Below, in pieces: positions 19,040 through 26,751 of a DNA stretch of 64,000 nucleotides; position 1 is the first letter of the stretch; the number at the start of each line of letters is the position of its first letter. The translations under genes and the position numbers were made by a program. Below the pieces are notes generated by a model that ran no database searches, had not been told where the DNA came from, and saw only the letters and a program-made list of their open reading frames with translations. This DNA comes from an uncultured Methanobrevibacter sp. (GTDB lineage: Archaea; Methanobacteriota; Methanobacteria; Methanobacteriales; Methanobacteriaceae), in NCBI GenBank assembly GCA_900320515.1, contig ONSJ01000004.1, positions 1-64,000 on the forward strand. The letters run 5' to 3'.

Positions 19040-19068
19040 ATTAGTTTTGGCTCACCACCAAAACTAAT
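19040..19068 (+). terminator. Stem-loop after the 114-residue gene
   Basis: An 11-bp perfect inverted repeat (ATTAGTTTTGG / CCAAAACTAAT, 7-base loop) begins on the base after the stop codon. Unlike the other terminators in the window it has no T run behind it, so it may act in RNA processing or attenuation before the HsdS gene. Confidence 0.4.
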
Positions 19069-19116
19069 GCTCATTCAACCACCATCTTCAAATAACTTTC
19101 TTTGAAAGGGATTAAC

Positions 19117-19680
19117 ATGCAAAAGATGATACTTAATGATATGGCCGAAATATTTTCCGGCCTATCATATAGACGTTACTTAGATGAAAATGGGGAGGAC
19201 TTCAAAGTCATTGTTCAAAGGTCCATTAAAAAGGACGGAGATCTGTCTGATTTTGAAGAGATATCTCTAAAAAGCAATATTAAAGAAAGATATTTTACAC
19301 AAAAAAATGATGTTTTGATGAAAATGACCTATCCATATGATGTCGTTTGTGTAAAAGAGGAAAACCTTGTTATAAGTGATAGGATAGCAATAATAAGGCT
19401 TAAAGAAGGTTATGATCCGGAGTTCATTGCCCATCTCCTGACCAATGCCCATATTAAAAAGCAGCTCCACGAGCTTGGGGGCAGCGGCAAGATACCTCAC
19501 ACCTCACTAAAGGAGATTAAACAACTTCAGATTATTGTTCCGGATTTGAAAACACAAATGAAATATGGGGAACTTTTAAACACCATAAACGATAAGATTA
19601 TTGAGGATTTGCGTCAAGTGGAATATGACAGGCACCTTAAGGAAGCGATACTTAATGATTTATGGGGTGAAGGTAAATGA
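19117..19680 (+). CDS. hsdS: Half-size type I restriction specificity protein (HsdS-like, one target-recognition domain)
   Basis: Protein of 187 residues from ATG 19117 with AAAGGG upstream. Type I S subunits recognise the DNA target through two target-recognition domains and are ~400 residues. This one has a single domain (LNDMAEIFSGLSYRR ... LVISDRIAIIRLKEGYDPEFIAHLLTN ... GSGKIPHTSLKEIKQLQIIVPDLKTQ) and one C-terminal spacer helix (KYGELLNTINDKIIEDLRQ), so a functional unit would need to dimerise. It overlaps the HsdM-like gene by 4 bp. No HsdR is in the window. Confidence 0.82.
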   Translation: MQKMILNDMAEIFSGLSYRRYLDENGEDFKVIVQRSIKKDGDLSDFEEISLKSNIKERYFTQKNDVLMKMTYPYDVVCVKEENLVISDRIAIIRLKEGYDPEFIAHLLTNAHIKKQLHELGGSGKIPHTSLKEIKQLQIIVPDLKTQMKYGELLNTINDKIIEDLRQVEYDRHLKEAILNDLWGEGK

Positions 19681-21350
19681 GGAATAGGAAATCCATAAAT
19701 TATAAGATTTTAAGAATGCTGATGTCTCAATCAAGGGGATATAAGCTTCCTCCTGAAACAGACTACATTGTCATGTATGCATTTTTGTATAAATACTGCT
19801 CAGATACCATAAAAGATTTTTTACAGCTTGAATTGAAGGACAAGGAACTCACTATTGATGAAGCTTACAGGGATAATGGCTATCAGGAACATTTGCTTTT
19901 TGATTCACTCAAATTAAACGGTTTTTATATTAAAAGTTCTGAAGCTTTCATTGAGGAAGTCGTTAACAACAACTACTCAAAACCTGGGTTTTTGTCTGAT
20001 TTCTTAAAGGTATTTCCCGAAAACATTGTATTCAGTTCAGAATATCACAATTCCGATTATTTTGATTATATGTTTGCAACCATCGACAATGAAATCGACA
20101 CATTCAAGTTCACAAGCGAAGAGGCTCACAATGTCGGTGAGATAATTAACCTGATTTCTCAATTCGATGTTTTCGATTCAGATTTCGAGTTCAGCGAGGT
20201 GTTCAGCATAATTTCAGATTCCAAACTGATGCACATCGGTTCAAATCCAGAATACATTAATCAGATTCTGTCTCGAATCGTGTTGTCCGAGAAAAAAACC
20301 ATCAACAGCGCATATGATCCATTCATAAAGGATGGGGGGTCCATAATGAAGTTATACGAAAGTATAGGATATGACCTGAAGTATTGCTATGGTAAGGATT
20401 CGCACAAGCTCAATTACTTTTATACTCTTGTAAAATTCTTCATAAATCATTTATCATTCAAAGATGTCTTCTTAAAGAATGAGGATGCATTGGATTCCAT
20501 TGACATTAATGGGTCATCATTTGATGTCATATTGTCAAAGATTCCAATTGCCATAAAGAACTACTATTCATCAAATGTCAATCAAAGCAGGGAAATTGCT
20601 AAAAGAAATAAGCGCAGCGAACTCGAAAGCCTGCTTCTGGATAACTTCGGCATGGATGGGGACTCATTCAAGCAGGACAGTGAATTGAATATTGCTTTGG
20701 AAAATCTTGTTGAAAAGATTGATCTTGAAAATGAATCCGGAACCGATTTTATTGGAGAATATGAATCACTTAAAGAAAGCGAATTTCTGTTTTTGCTCAA
20801 TCTTATTGATTCTCTAAAGGATGATGGAATAATGGCGGTAAGCATTTCCGAGAATTTCCTGTTTAAAAACTCCCTGGAAACCCTTAGAAAATATCTCACA
20901 TGCAAGAAAAACTATATCGAGGCCATCATTCGAATTCCAAATGAAATCATACGTTCCAGACCTGAAGTGGTTATTGTATTTAAGAAAAACAGGCAAAATG
21001 ATGACATTCTATTTATTGACATGGCAGCGGACTACGAAACTCAAAGAAGCGGCCGCGCATATCCCGGACTATTTAGAAAAAATCTCATATTGGATAATAA
21101 TACAATGGCCAAAATGGAAAATGTCTATCTAAACAAACTGACAATACCAAAATTTTCCAATCTGATTTCCGTTGAAGAAATAAAATGCAATGCTTTCAAT
21201 TTGTCAGTTTCCCGTTATGTGGACACTTTTGAAGGGGAATTCATTTCACTTGACCAGTTGGCTGATGAAAAAGAGGAAATCGAATCAAATATAAATAGTT
21301 TGAATCTTAAAATAGAAAAAATGATGGATGAATTAGATATCAGATTTTAA
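19677..21350 (+). CDS. hsdM: HsdM-like N-6 DNA methyltransferase homologue with degenerate catalytic motifs
   Basis: Protein of 557 residues. The C-terminal two thirds follow the type I modification subunit: FLFLLNLIDSLKDDGIMAVSISENFLF, YIEAIIRIPNEIIRS, VVIVFKKNRQNDDILFIDMA, FSNLISVEEIKCNAFNLSVSRYVD, then a coiled coil. The motifs needed for catalysis differ. The SAM-binding DPxxGxGG is DPFIKDGGS (214-222), and the catalytic NPPF/Y after DVIL is SKIP (287-290), replacing Asn by Lys. I infer a catalytically inactive, DNA-binding homologue. Coupled to the half HsdS; convergent with the ARPP-1 gene with an 18-bp overlap. Confidence 0.78.
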   Translation: MRNRKSINYKILRMLMSQSRGYKLPPETDYIVMYAFLYKYCSDTIKDFLQLELKDKELTIDEAYRDNGYQEHLLFDSLKLNGFYIKSSEAFIEEVVNNNYSKPGFLSDFLKVFPENIVFSSEYHNSDYFDYMFATIDNEIDTFKFTSEEAHNVGEIINLISQFDVFDSDFEFSEVFSIISDSKLMHIGSNPEYINQILSRIVLSEKKTINSAYDPFIKDGGSIMKLYESIGYDLKYCYGKDSHKLNYFYTLVKFFINHLSFKDVFLKNEDALDSIDINGSSFDVILSKIPIAIKNYYSSNVNQSREIAKRNKRSELESLLLDNFGMDGDSFKQDSELNIALENLVEKIDLENESGTDFIGEYESLKESEFLFLLNLIDSLKDDGIMAVSISENFLFKNSLETLRKYLTCKKNYIEAIIRIPNEIIRSRPEVVIVFKKNRQNDDILFIDMAADYETQRSGRAYPGLFRKNLILDNNTMAKMENVYLNKLTIPKFSNLISVEEIKCNAFNLSVSRYVDTFEGEFISLDQLADEKEEIESNINSLNLKIEKMMDELDIRF

Positions 21351-22271
21351 ACTGATATCGTCATTAATCTCATCCTCAAACTTAATTTTTAACTTTGTGA
21401 AGTATGATAAATGGACAATTTTATCTTTATATGAGTATAACCTTCCAAGACCATCATCATTTTCAAATTCAAAGGTTTCCTCAAGGCCGATGTTGTCTCT
21501 CTTTTCAAATGTTGAATTCAGTGCGTTTTGGATAACTCCTTTTGCGGCATCAACATTTATTGTAAATGTTTCATTTTCAACTTTTGAGTCAATCAGATAG
21601 CTTTTCAATATCTTTTCATGAAATTCCTTGTATATTTCAGGGTTTAAGAATAATTCAAAGCCTTTGATTTCTCCATTTACAATGATTAAAACACCATTCT
21701 GCCCAGGTTCAACGTTGAACTCTTTTAGTATCTTGTTATGATCTATTTTCAGGTGTTCATAGCTCTCTTCCATTGCACAGGTAGGAGAGGCAAAATCGTT
21801 TTCAACCTCAAGACTATTGATGGATGACCAGATGACATTCTGAAATGAGTCCTGCTTTCTTGAGGCATATTCCTTTGCCCGTCTTGTGTTATAGTTTGCA
21901 ATATACTTTGATTGTTTGAATTCGCTTTTGTATGCCCATCTTCCTTTTTCAGTGCAGCTTACAGGTATTTTCATATGGCTTTTCGCATTGACCAGGATGG
22001 TGGAATTGACGAGACGGTTCTGGTCTCCTCCAACAATCTCTTCACCGTCAATCAGAATCAGCGGAACAACTGAATTGTTTTTAACAATTACCGTATTCAC
22101 TGTGGATGTTTCACATTCCTTGACTTCGACAAGTCCCAATTCAAGGCCTTTTTTAAGGGTCAACAGGTCAATGTATGATTTTTCAGTTTTTAATGGAATT
22201 ATCGCCAGGTTTTCATGTACCTGCGGATTTAAGAGTTCAATTTCATTTTCAAGTGCCATCATTTTCATCAT
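21333..22271 (-). CDS. ARPP-1 domain protein
   Basis: Protein of 312 residues that matches what I know of the ARPP-1 family (named for association with ADP-ribosylglycohydrolase-like and rhodanese/phosphatase proteins). The key segment is PLILIDGEEIVGGDQNRLVNSTILVNAKSHMKIPVSCTEKGRW (about 71-113), then a charged helical stretch (RRAKEYASRKQDSFQNVIWSSI) and a C-terminal domain with VLIIVNGEIKGFELF. The biochemical activity is unknown to me. The gene follows the HIRAN gene after 2 bases, so they form an operon. It converges on and overlaps the HsdM-like gene. Confidence 0.75.
   Translation of the reverse strand: MMKMMALENEIELLNPQVHENLAIIPLKTEKSYIDLLTLKKGLELGLVEVKECETSTVNTVIVKNNSVVPLILIDGEEIVGGDQNRLVNSTILVNAKSHMKIPVSCTEKGRWAYKSEFKQSKYIANYNTRRAKEYASRKQDSFQNVIWSSINSLEVENDFASPTCAMEESYEHLKIDHNKILKEFNVEPGQNGVLIIVNGEIKGFELFLNPEIYKEFHEKILKSYLIDSKVENETFTINVDAAKGVIQNALNSTFEKRDNIGLEETFEFENDDGLGRLYSYKDKIVHLSYFTKLKIKFEDEINDDISLKSDI
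21336..21359. terminator. Shared stem-loop inside the overlap of hsdM and the ARPP-1 gene
   Basis: An 8-bp perfect inverted repeat (GATATCAG / CTGATATC, loop ATTTTAAA) spans the 3' ends of the two convergent genes. The hsdM stop codon lies in the loop. Confidence 0.45.
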
Positions 22272-22273
22272 CT

Positions 22274-22660
22274 TCAGTAGTGTTTTTTAATGTATTCGAT
22301 ATCCAGTTCTGCGGGGTTTTCGCTTAAGTAATGAACGTCGCTTTCAGGATTTTCAATTTCTTCTATGAATTCGTCAGATGTCAATACTTTTGCTATAGCG
22401 TTGTGGTCAGTTATGAATTTGATTCGGGCATAATACTCGTCTTCGATTTTGTCATAAACCCTTCCGGAACTCATGCATCCTTTTATAACTGAATTGACGC
22501 TATTTGCAAGATATCCTATTTTTCCAAAATATCTCATCTCACAGGCTATTGCCTCCGCATCATATTTGTTGTCAGGTTCCTTAACTAGTTTGACTATTCC
22601 ATCCAGTTTAAGGGGTTTGGAGCCATGAAATTTGTTAAATGCAATGATTGTTATATACAC
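22274..22660 (-). CDS. HIRAN-domain protein
   Basis: Protein of 128 residues, essentially one HIRAN domain plus a C-terminal tail. The pattern LDGIVKLVKEPDNKYDAEAIACEM...GKIGYLANSVNSVIKGCM is diagnostic. HIRAN domains bind single-stranded DNA ends or damaged DNA in eukaryotic helicases and occur as single-domain proteins in prokaryotes. The start is GTG 22660, chosen because GAGGTGAA lies upstream; an overlapping ATG is in another frame and stops at once. Co-transcribed with the ARPP-1 gene. Confidence 0.8.
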   Translation of the reverse strand: MYITIIAFNKFHGSKPLKLDGIVKLVKEPDNKYDAEAIACEMRYFGKIGYLANSVNSVIKGCMSSGRVYDKIEDEYYARIKFITDHNAIAKVLTSDEFIEEIENPESDVHYLSENPAELDIEYIKKHY

Positions 22661-22750
22661 ATTTTCACCTCTTGTATTTAAATTGTGTCAATCTCTTTGA
22701 TAAGGTTTTCTTGTAAATGGTCTTGGTGGTCAAAAAAATAGGAAAAATTG

Positions 22751-22770
22751 TAGTAGATTATAATCTACTA
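22751..22770 (-). terminator. 20-bp perfect palindrome at the end of gfcR
   Basis: TAGTAGATTATAATCTACTA is a perfect palindrome spanning the gfcR stop codon, which falls at the hairpin centre. On the minus strand it is followed by CAATTTTTCCTATTTTTTT, consistent with termination of the long leftward operon before the HIRAN gene. Confidence 0.55.
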
Positions 22771-23369
22771 ACTTTAATTAAAGATTCAACAGGTATGCCT
22801 TCAATTTCTGAAAGTCCTGCCTTATCGATTAGGACTGTAACGCAAGTAGGTTCTCCGCCAAGGTCCTTCACGGTGTGAATTACCTCTTTTGCGGTTGTTC
22901 CGCTTGTGATTACATCGTCAACTATAACGACTTTCTTGCCTTCGACGTTTGCGAAGTTGGTACTCATTGTACCTTCATCATCACTTTCATCAGCATCCTT
23001 TCTGTGCTTGTGAGGGTGGAAAATGGCTAAGGAAGTGTCTTCGCCTGCCATGTCTTCAATCAGGTCTGCCATCACGGTTGCAAATGGAATTCCGCTGACT
23101 GCAACACCAACAACAGTGTCAACATCTCCATGTGATAATGCCATATCGCTTAAAGCGCCTGAAACATAACTTAAACGGGTGGAATTTCCACCGATGCTTT
23201 TCCAATTGATAGCAAAGTCAACTGGCGCTTCAGCTTTTACTTCTTCTGTTTTCTGGAGAGTTAACCATCTGGCGGTATCCATACTAACATTAAGTTCATC
23301 AGCTATCTCACCGGTTGTAAATCCGTGTTGTCTTAGTTCTTGAGCTTTTTGAATTAATTTTTGTTTCAC
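22758..23369 (-). CDS. gfcR: GfcR, HTH plus orotate-phosphoribosyltransferase-like regulator
   Basis: Protein of 203 residues with an N-terminal helix-turn-helix ([22 protein letters not shown], about 15-36) and a PRTase domain with the PRPP-binding motif [17 protein letters not shown] (about 146-162). In haloarchaea GfcR regulates central carbon metabolism genes. The target here is unknown, and the PRTase part probably senses a phosphosugar or PRPP. It is the last gene of a leftward operon behind a Gfo/Idh/MocA oxidoreductase and ends in a 20-bp palindromic terminator. Confidence 0.9.
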   Translation of the reverse strand: MKQKLIQKAQELRQHGFTTGEIADELNVSMDTARWLTLQKTEEVKAEAPVDFAINWKSIGGNSTRLSYVSGALSDMALSHGDVDTVVGVAVSGIPFATVMADLIEDMAGEDTSLAIFHPHKHRKDADESDDEGTMSTNFANVEGKKVVIVDDVITSGTTAKEVIHTVKDLGGEPTCVTVLIDKAGLSEIEGIPVESLIKVSRL

Positions 23370-23377
23370 ATTATCAC

Positions 23378-24334
23378 CTATTCGAGTTGTTCAAAACTAA
23401 TTGGTTTATGTTCTTTGGAGGATCTGTTCGCAGCGATGACCATTTTAAGAGCTTTGAGTCCATCTTCACCGGTAATCTCCGGCTCCTCTTTGTTCATCAC
23501 TGAATTTAAGAATGAGTTTAATTCACTTTTAAGAGGTTCTTCATGCTTGATTTGAATGTCTTGAGCAAATTTACCATATACTTCAATACTTTGTTTGATG
23601 TAGTCTACAGATATGATTCCTGCGGTACCTGTAAGCTCTAATTCTCTACGCTTATATGGTGTAAGCCAGTTAACTTCAATGATTCCGGTTGACTCATTGT
23701 CAAAGTTAACCATTATCTCTGCATGGTCTTCAAATTCACTGTCGTCAAAACTGCAGTTCATTGAACCGTAAACTTGGGTAACTTCCTCTTCAAATAAATA
23801 ATTCATAATGTCTAAATCGTGAATAGCTAAATCTATTGAAACACCAACGTCCTTGATTCTTGGTGGGAGTGGTCCTACTCTTTTTGCGAATGCGGATACT
23901 ACATCGCCAATGACTCCGTCATCAATAAGTTCTTTAGCTTTTTGAACAGCAGGATTGAATCGTTCAACATGTCCTGTCGCAAGAAGAACTCCTGCCTCTT
24001 TAGCAGCAGCAATCATTTCTTCAGCTTCTTCCACTGTAAATGCAATCGGTTTTTCCACCAGAACATGCTTTCCATTCTTGATAGCTTCCATTACCACCGC
24101 ATGGTGGAATGTGGTCGGTACACATACGCTTACCGCTTCTATTTCAGGATTTTCCAATAGTTCGCTATATTCTGTAAAACCTTTGGCACCATATTTCTTT
24201 TCAATTTTTTTGAGTGCTCTTTCGCTTACATCACTTACAGCGAGTAAATTCGCTTGTTCCATTTTGTGGTAGACACGAACATGGTTTTCACCCATCGCTC
24301 CTACTCCGACAACTCCTACGTTAATAGTTTTCAA
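23378..24334 (-). CDS. Gfo/Idh/MocA family NAD(P)-dependent oxidoreductase
   Basis: Protein of 318 residues. The N-terminal Rossmann motif [17 protein letters not shown], the family signature [18 protein letters not shown] (with the catalytic-site lysine EKP), and the substrate-domain helix [19 protein letters not shown] (D and H near residues 170-176) are visible. It probably oxidises or reduces a sugar derivative or myo-inositol-like compound; the substrate is not predictable. The start is TTG 24334 with GGAGGAAT 7 bases upstream. It sits between hemC and gfcR with short gaps. Confidence 0.9.
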   Translation of the reverse strand: MKTINVGVVGVGAMGENHVRVYHKMEQANLLAVSDVSERALKKIEKKYGAKGFTEYSELLENPEIEAVSVCVPTTFHHAVVMEAIKNGKHVLVEKPIAFTVEEAEEMIAAAKEAGVLLATGHVERFNPAVQKAKELIDDGVIGDVVSAFAKRVGPLPPRIKDVGVSIDLAIHDLDIMNYLFEEEVTQVYGSMNCSFDDSEFEDHAEIMVNFDNESTGIIEVNWLTPYKRRELELTGTAGIISVDYIKQSIEVYGKFAQDIQIKHEEPLKSELNSFLNSVMNKEEPEITGEDGLKALKMVIAANRSSKEHKPISFEQLE

Positions 24335-24348
24335 TTTAATTCCTCCGT

Positions 24349-25218
24349 TTAAACATAATCTGTGAAAATTTTTCCGATGCGCCTGCCAAGTTCAACCGCA
24401 TCCTTTACGGATCCTTTTTCACTGTGCTCTTTAAGGATTTCTCCTTCTTTAGTCAATAATATTGAGTAAATATTAAATTTGTTGTTATTCATTTGTGCTA
24501 TTGAACCGATTGGCCATTGACAGCCGACGCCCAGCTCTTCCAACACTTTCTTTTCTGCAAATACTTCTTGCATTGAAATGTAATCATTTAATTTAGATAT
24601 TTTCTCTTTCATTTCACTATCCTTACGGGTAATTATTGCCAATGCACCCTGGCCAGCAGGTGGTGTAATATAATCTAGCGGAAATACATTTTTAATGTAT
24701 TGGGTTAGATTTAACCTTTTTAAGCCGGCTTGTGCCATTATGGTGGCATCCAAATCGCTTTCCAGAGCTTTTTGAATTCTGGTTTCAATATTTCCTCTGA
24801 TAGGTTTGAGTTCAAATTCTTTATTATAATGATTACAAAATGCTTCTCTTCTAAGACTGCTTGTTCCAAGCTTTGAACCCGGGCCCAAGTCGTTCCAGTC
24901 TTTTTTGGAGATAAGCACTTCATTTGGAGATTCACGTTTTGGAACAGCCACGATTTCCAAATCCTCATCGAGTTCGGTAGGCAAATCCTTAAAGCTGTGC
25001 ACGGTGAAATCAACTTCTTCTTCCAGAAGGGCTATATCCAGTTCTTTGGTAAAGAGTCCCTTTGAATCCATGTTGTACAATTGGGATGTAGTGATTTTAT
25101 CTCCTTTTGTTTTAATAATTTCAACATCAATAGATTCTCCGGTTATTTTAGATAAATCCGCACATACTTGATTTGTTTGTGCTAAAGCTAATTTACTACC
25201 GCGTGTTCCTACAATCAT
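24349..25218 (-). CDS. hemC: Hydroxymethylbilane synthase (porphobilinogen deaminase)
   Basis: Joins four porphobilinogen units into hydroxymethylbilane, the linear precursor of all tetrapyrroles (F430, corrinoids). It has 289 residues. Motifs: GTRGSKLALAQTN, DFTVHSFKDLPTELDEDL, GTSSLRREA, RGNIETRIQKAL, PPAGQGALAI, and the dipyrromethane cofactor cysteine C233 in EELGVGCQWPIGS. Cofactor and substrate residues are intact. It lies 14 bp before the Gfo/Idh gene in the same operon and about 110 bp downstream of cfbE. Confidence 0.96.
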   Translation of the reverse strand: MIVGTRGSKLALAQTNQVCADLSKITGESIDVEIIKTKGDKITTSQLYNMDSKGLFTKELDIALLEEEVDFTVHSFKDLPTELDEDLEIVAVPKRESPNEVLISKKDWNDLGPGSKLGTSSLRREAFCNHYNKEFELKPIRGNIETRIQKALESDLDATIMAQAGLKRLNLTQYIKNVFPLDYITPPAGQGALAIITRKDSEMKEKISKLNDYISMQEVFAEKKVLEELGVGCQWPIGSIAQMNNNKFNIYSILLTKEGEILKEHSEKGSVKDAVELGRRIGKIFTDYV

Positions 25219-25327
25219 TAAGTATCTCCATTTGAAAATTTTTCTTTATAGTGCAACCTATAAGATTTTGTTACATTATTAATTTTTAGAATTAATCTAT
25301 ATTAAATGTTTCAATTTTTTGAAAAAT

Positions 25328-26743
25328 TCATCTTTGTGAAAGTTTGCGGTAATCAGACCTGTAAATGAAAAGAAGGTTTTTGTCATTGCTTATAGCTAAA
25401 TCATAAACGTCACAATAATTCTTGAAGTATTGAGTTTTTTTAGTTAATCTTGGCTCAATTGACAATCCCAATTCACCGGTCAGGATGATGTCTGTGTTTA
25501 GTGTGTTTAAAAAATCGGATAGTTTTTCTTCATCAATCTCTTCACATGTAATTCCGTAATCTCCGCCGATTGAGATATAGTAATCCTTCAAATTTTGAAT
25601 CATGTTGATGGATTCCTTTATGGCCTCTGTATTCAATCCTGGATTGATCTCTTCAATGATGGTGGAATTTTCAATTGTTTTTTTAGTTGTTCTGCCAGGT
25701 ATGCCCTTGTAGTTTCCAAGCCCTTTTATTATCTTGCCGGATTCGATTTCCAGACTGAGACAAGTCAATATCACTCCCAAAACATTGCTTACGTGGTGCG
25801 GTCCCGGAGCAAATGTTTTCACTTTGATCTTACCTGAAATGAGGTTGCCATTTATTGTTTTTATATTGTTATAGGCGATTTCCAGGCTGGTCTGGTCAAG
25901 GTCATATTCTGCATTTTCAACGTACAGGTTTGCTGTGTGGTCAGTCAGGGAAAATGTGTTGGTCATTTCATGTTTGATGTCTGAATAGTACTCATCCAGA
26001 GCCTCCTTTTGAATGCATACGCATCTGCATCTGAATACCTGTTTTTTGGCCTCACTGGCGGTGCTTCTTCCCTTTGCAATGGGATAGTCTTCAACGATAT
26101 TCAGTAAAAGTCCCACATCCCCAATTCCGCTCACTCCCAATGATGATTCAAAGATTGCTGAGTTGTATTTTCTTAAGTTTTCACTCACAACGGTGCCTTC
26201 GGCTATTTTGCAAATGGGATTGGCTATCTTGTAGGCTAAATCAACTGTTTCTTTAATGTTTGCAGGGGCAATTGAGATGTCCTTTTTTAAAACGATTTCC
26301 TCTTTATTCTCATATAGAAATGCTCCAAGGCTGGACAATATCAAGGGGTTTTCGTCAATAAGAATTTCCTTAAGCATAAATGCAGAGGTTGTTTTTCCCT
26401 TAACTCCGGTTATTTCAACTTTGGGGATTCCATCTCCCCAATCCTTAAGGATTTCTGTGATGATTTCATGATGGCTCTGGAAAGTCCAGTTCAAATCAGG
26501 GTTGAATGATCTTATTTCATCAAAGCTTAAAGGCATGTGGATGGGATAGATTACATTCATATCTCCTTTAAAGTCACTCAATTCATCCAACTGTATTAGT
26601 TCAACGCCATAGACCTCAAGCATTTTGGCATCGATGCCTTTCAATGTGTTGTACAGGTCATAAGCAAGAACATTGCCCTTTTTGGACAAACTGACGGCTA
26701 TTTTTACTCCGCCATGCGTCAAATCAATTATAAGATTGTTCAT
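25328..26743 (-). CDS. cfbE: Coenzyme F430 synthetase (Mur-ligase-like)
   Basis: ATP-dependent ligase-type enzyme that closes the carbocyclic ring of seco-F430 to make coenzyme F430, the nickel cofactor of methyl-coenzyme M reductase. It has 471 residues in the MurD-like layout: ATP-binding ITGVKGKTTSAFMLKEIL (about 112-129), the central domain with SSLGVSGIGDVGLLLNIVEDYPIAKGR, and the C-terminal ligase domain with GIPGRTTKKTIEN. Standard Mur ligases act in peptidoglycan, which archaea lack, and the N-terminal DLTHGGVKIA is methanogen-specific. It is 8 bp downstream of the NADP phosphatase/NAD kinase. Confidence 0.85.
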   Translation of the reverse strand: MNNLIIDLTHGGVKIAVSLSKKGNVLAYDLYNTLKGIDAKMLEVYGVELIQLDELSDFKGDMNVIYPIHMPLSFDEIRSFNPDLNWTFQSHHEIITEILKDWGDGIPKVEITGVKGKTTSAFMLKEILIDENPLILSSLGAFLYENKEEIVLKKDISIAPANIKETVDLAYKIANPICKIAEGTVVSENLRKYNSAIFESSLGVSGIGDVGLLLNIVEDYPIAKGRSTASEAKKQVFRCRCVCIQKEALDEYYSDIKHEMTNTFSLTDHTANLYVENAEYDLDQTSLEIAYNNIKTINGNLISGKIKVKTFAPGPHHVSNVLGVILTCLSLEIESGKIIKGLGNYKGIPGRTTKKTIENSTIIEEINPGLNTEAIKESINMIQNLKDYYISIGGDYGITCEEIDEEKLSDFLNTLNTDIILTGELGLSIEPRLTKKTQYFKNYCDVYDLAISNDKNLLFIYRSDYRKLSQR

Positions 26744-26751
26744 TGTTGCAC

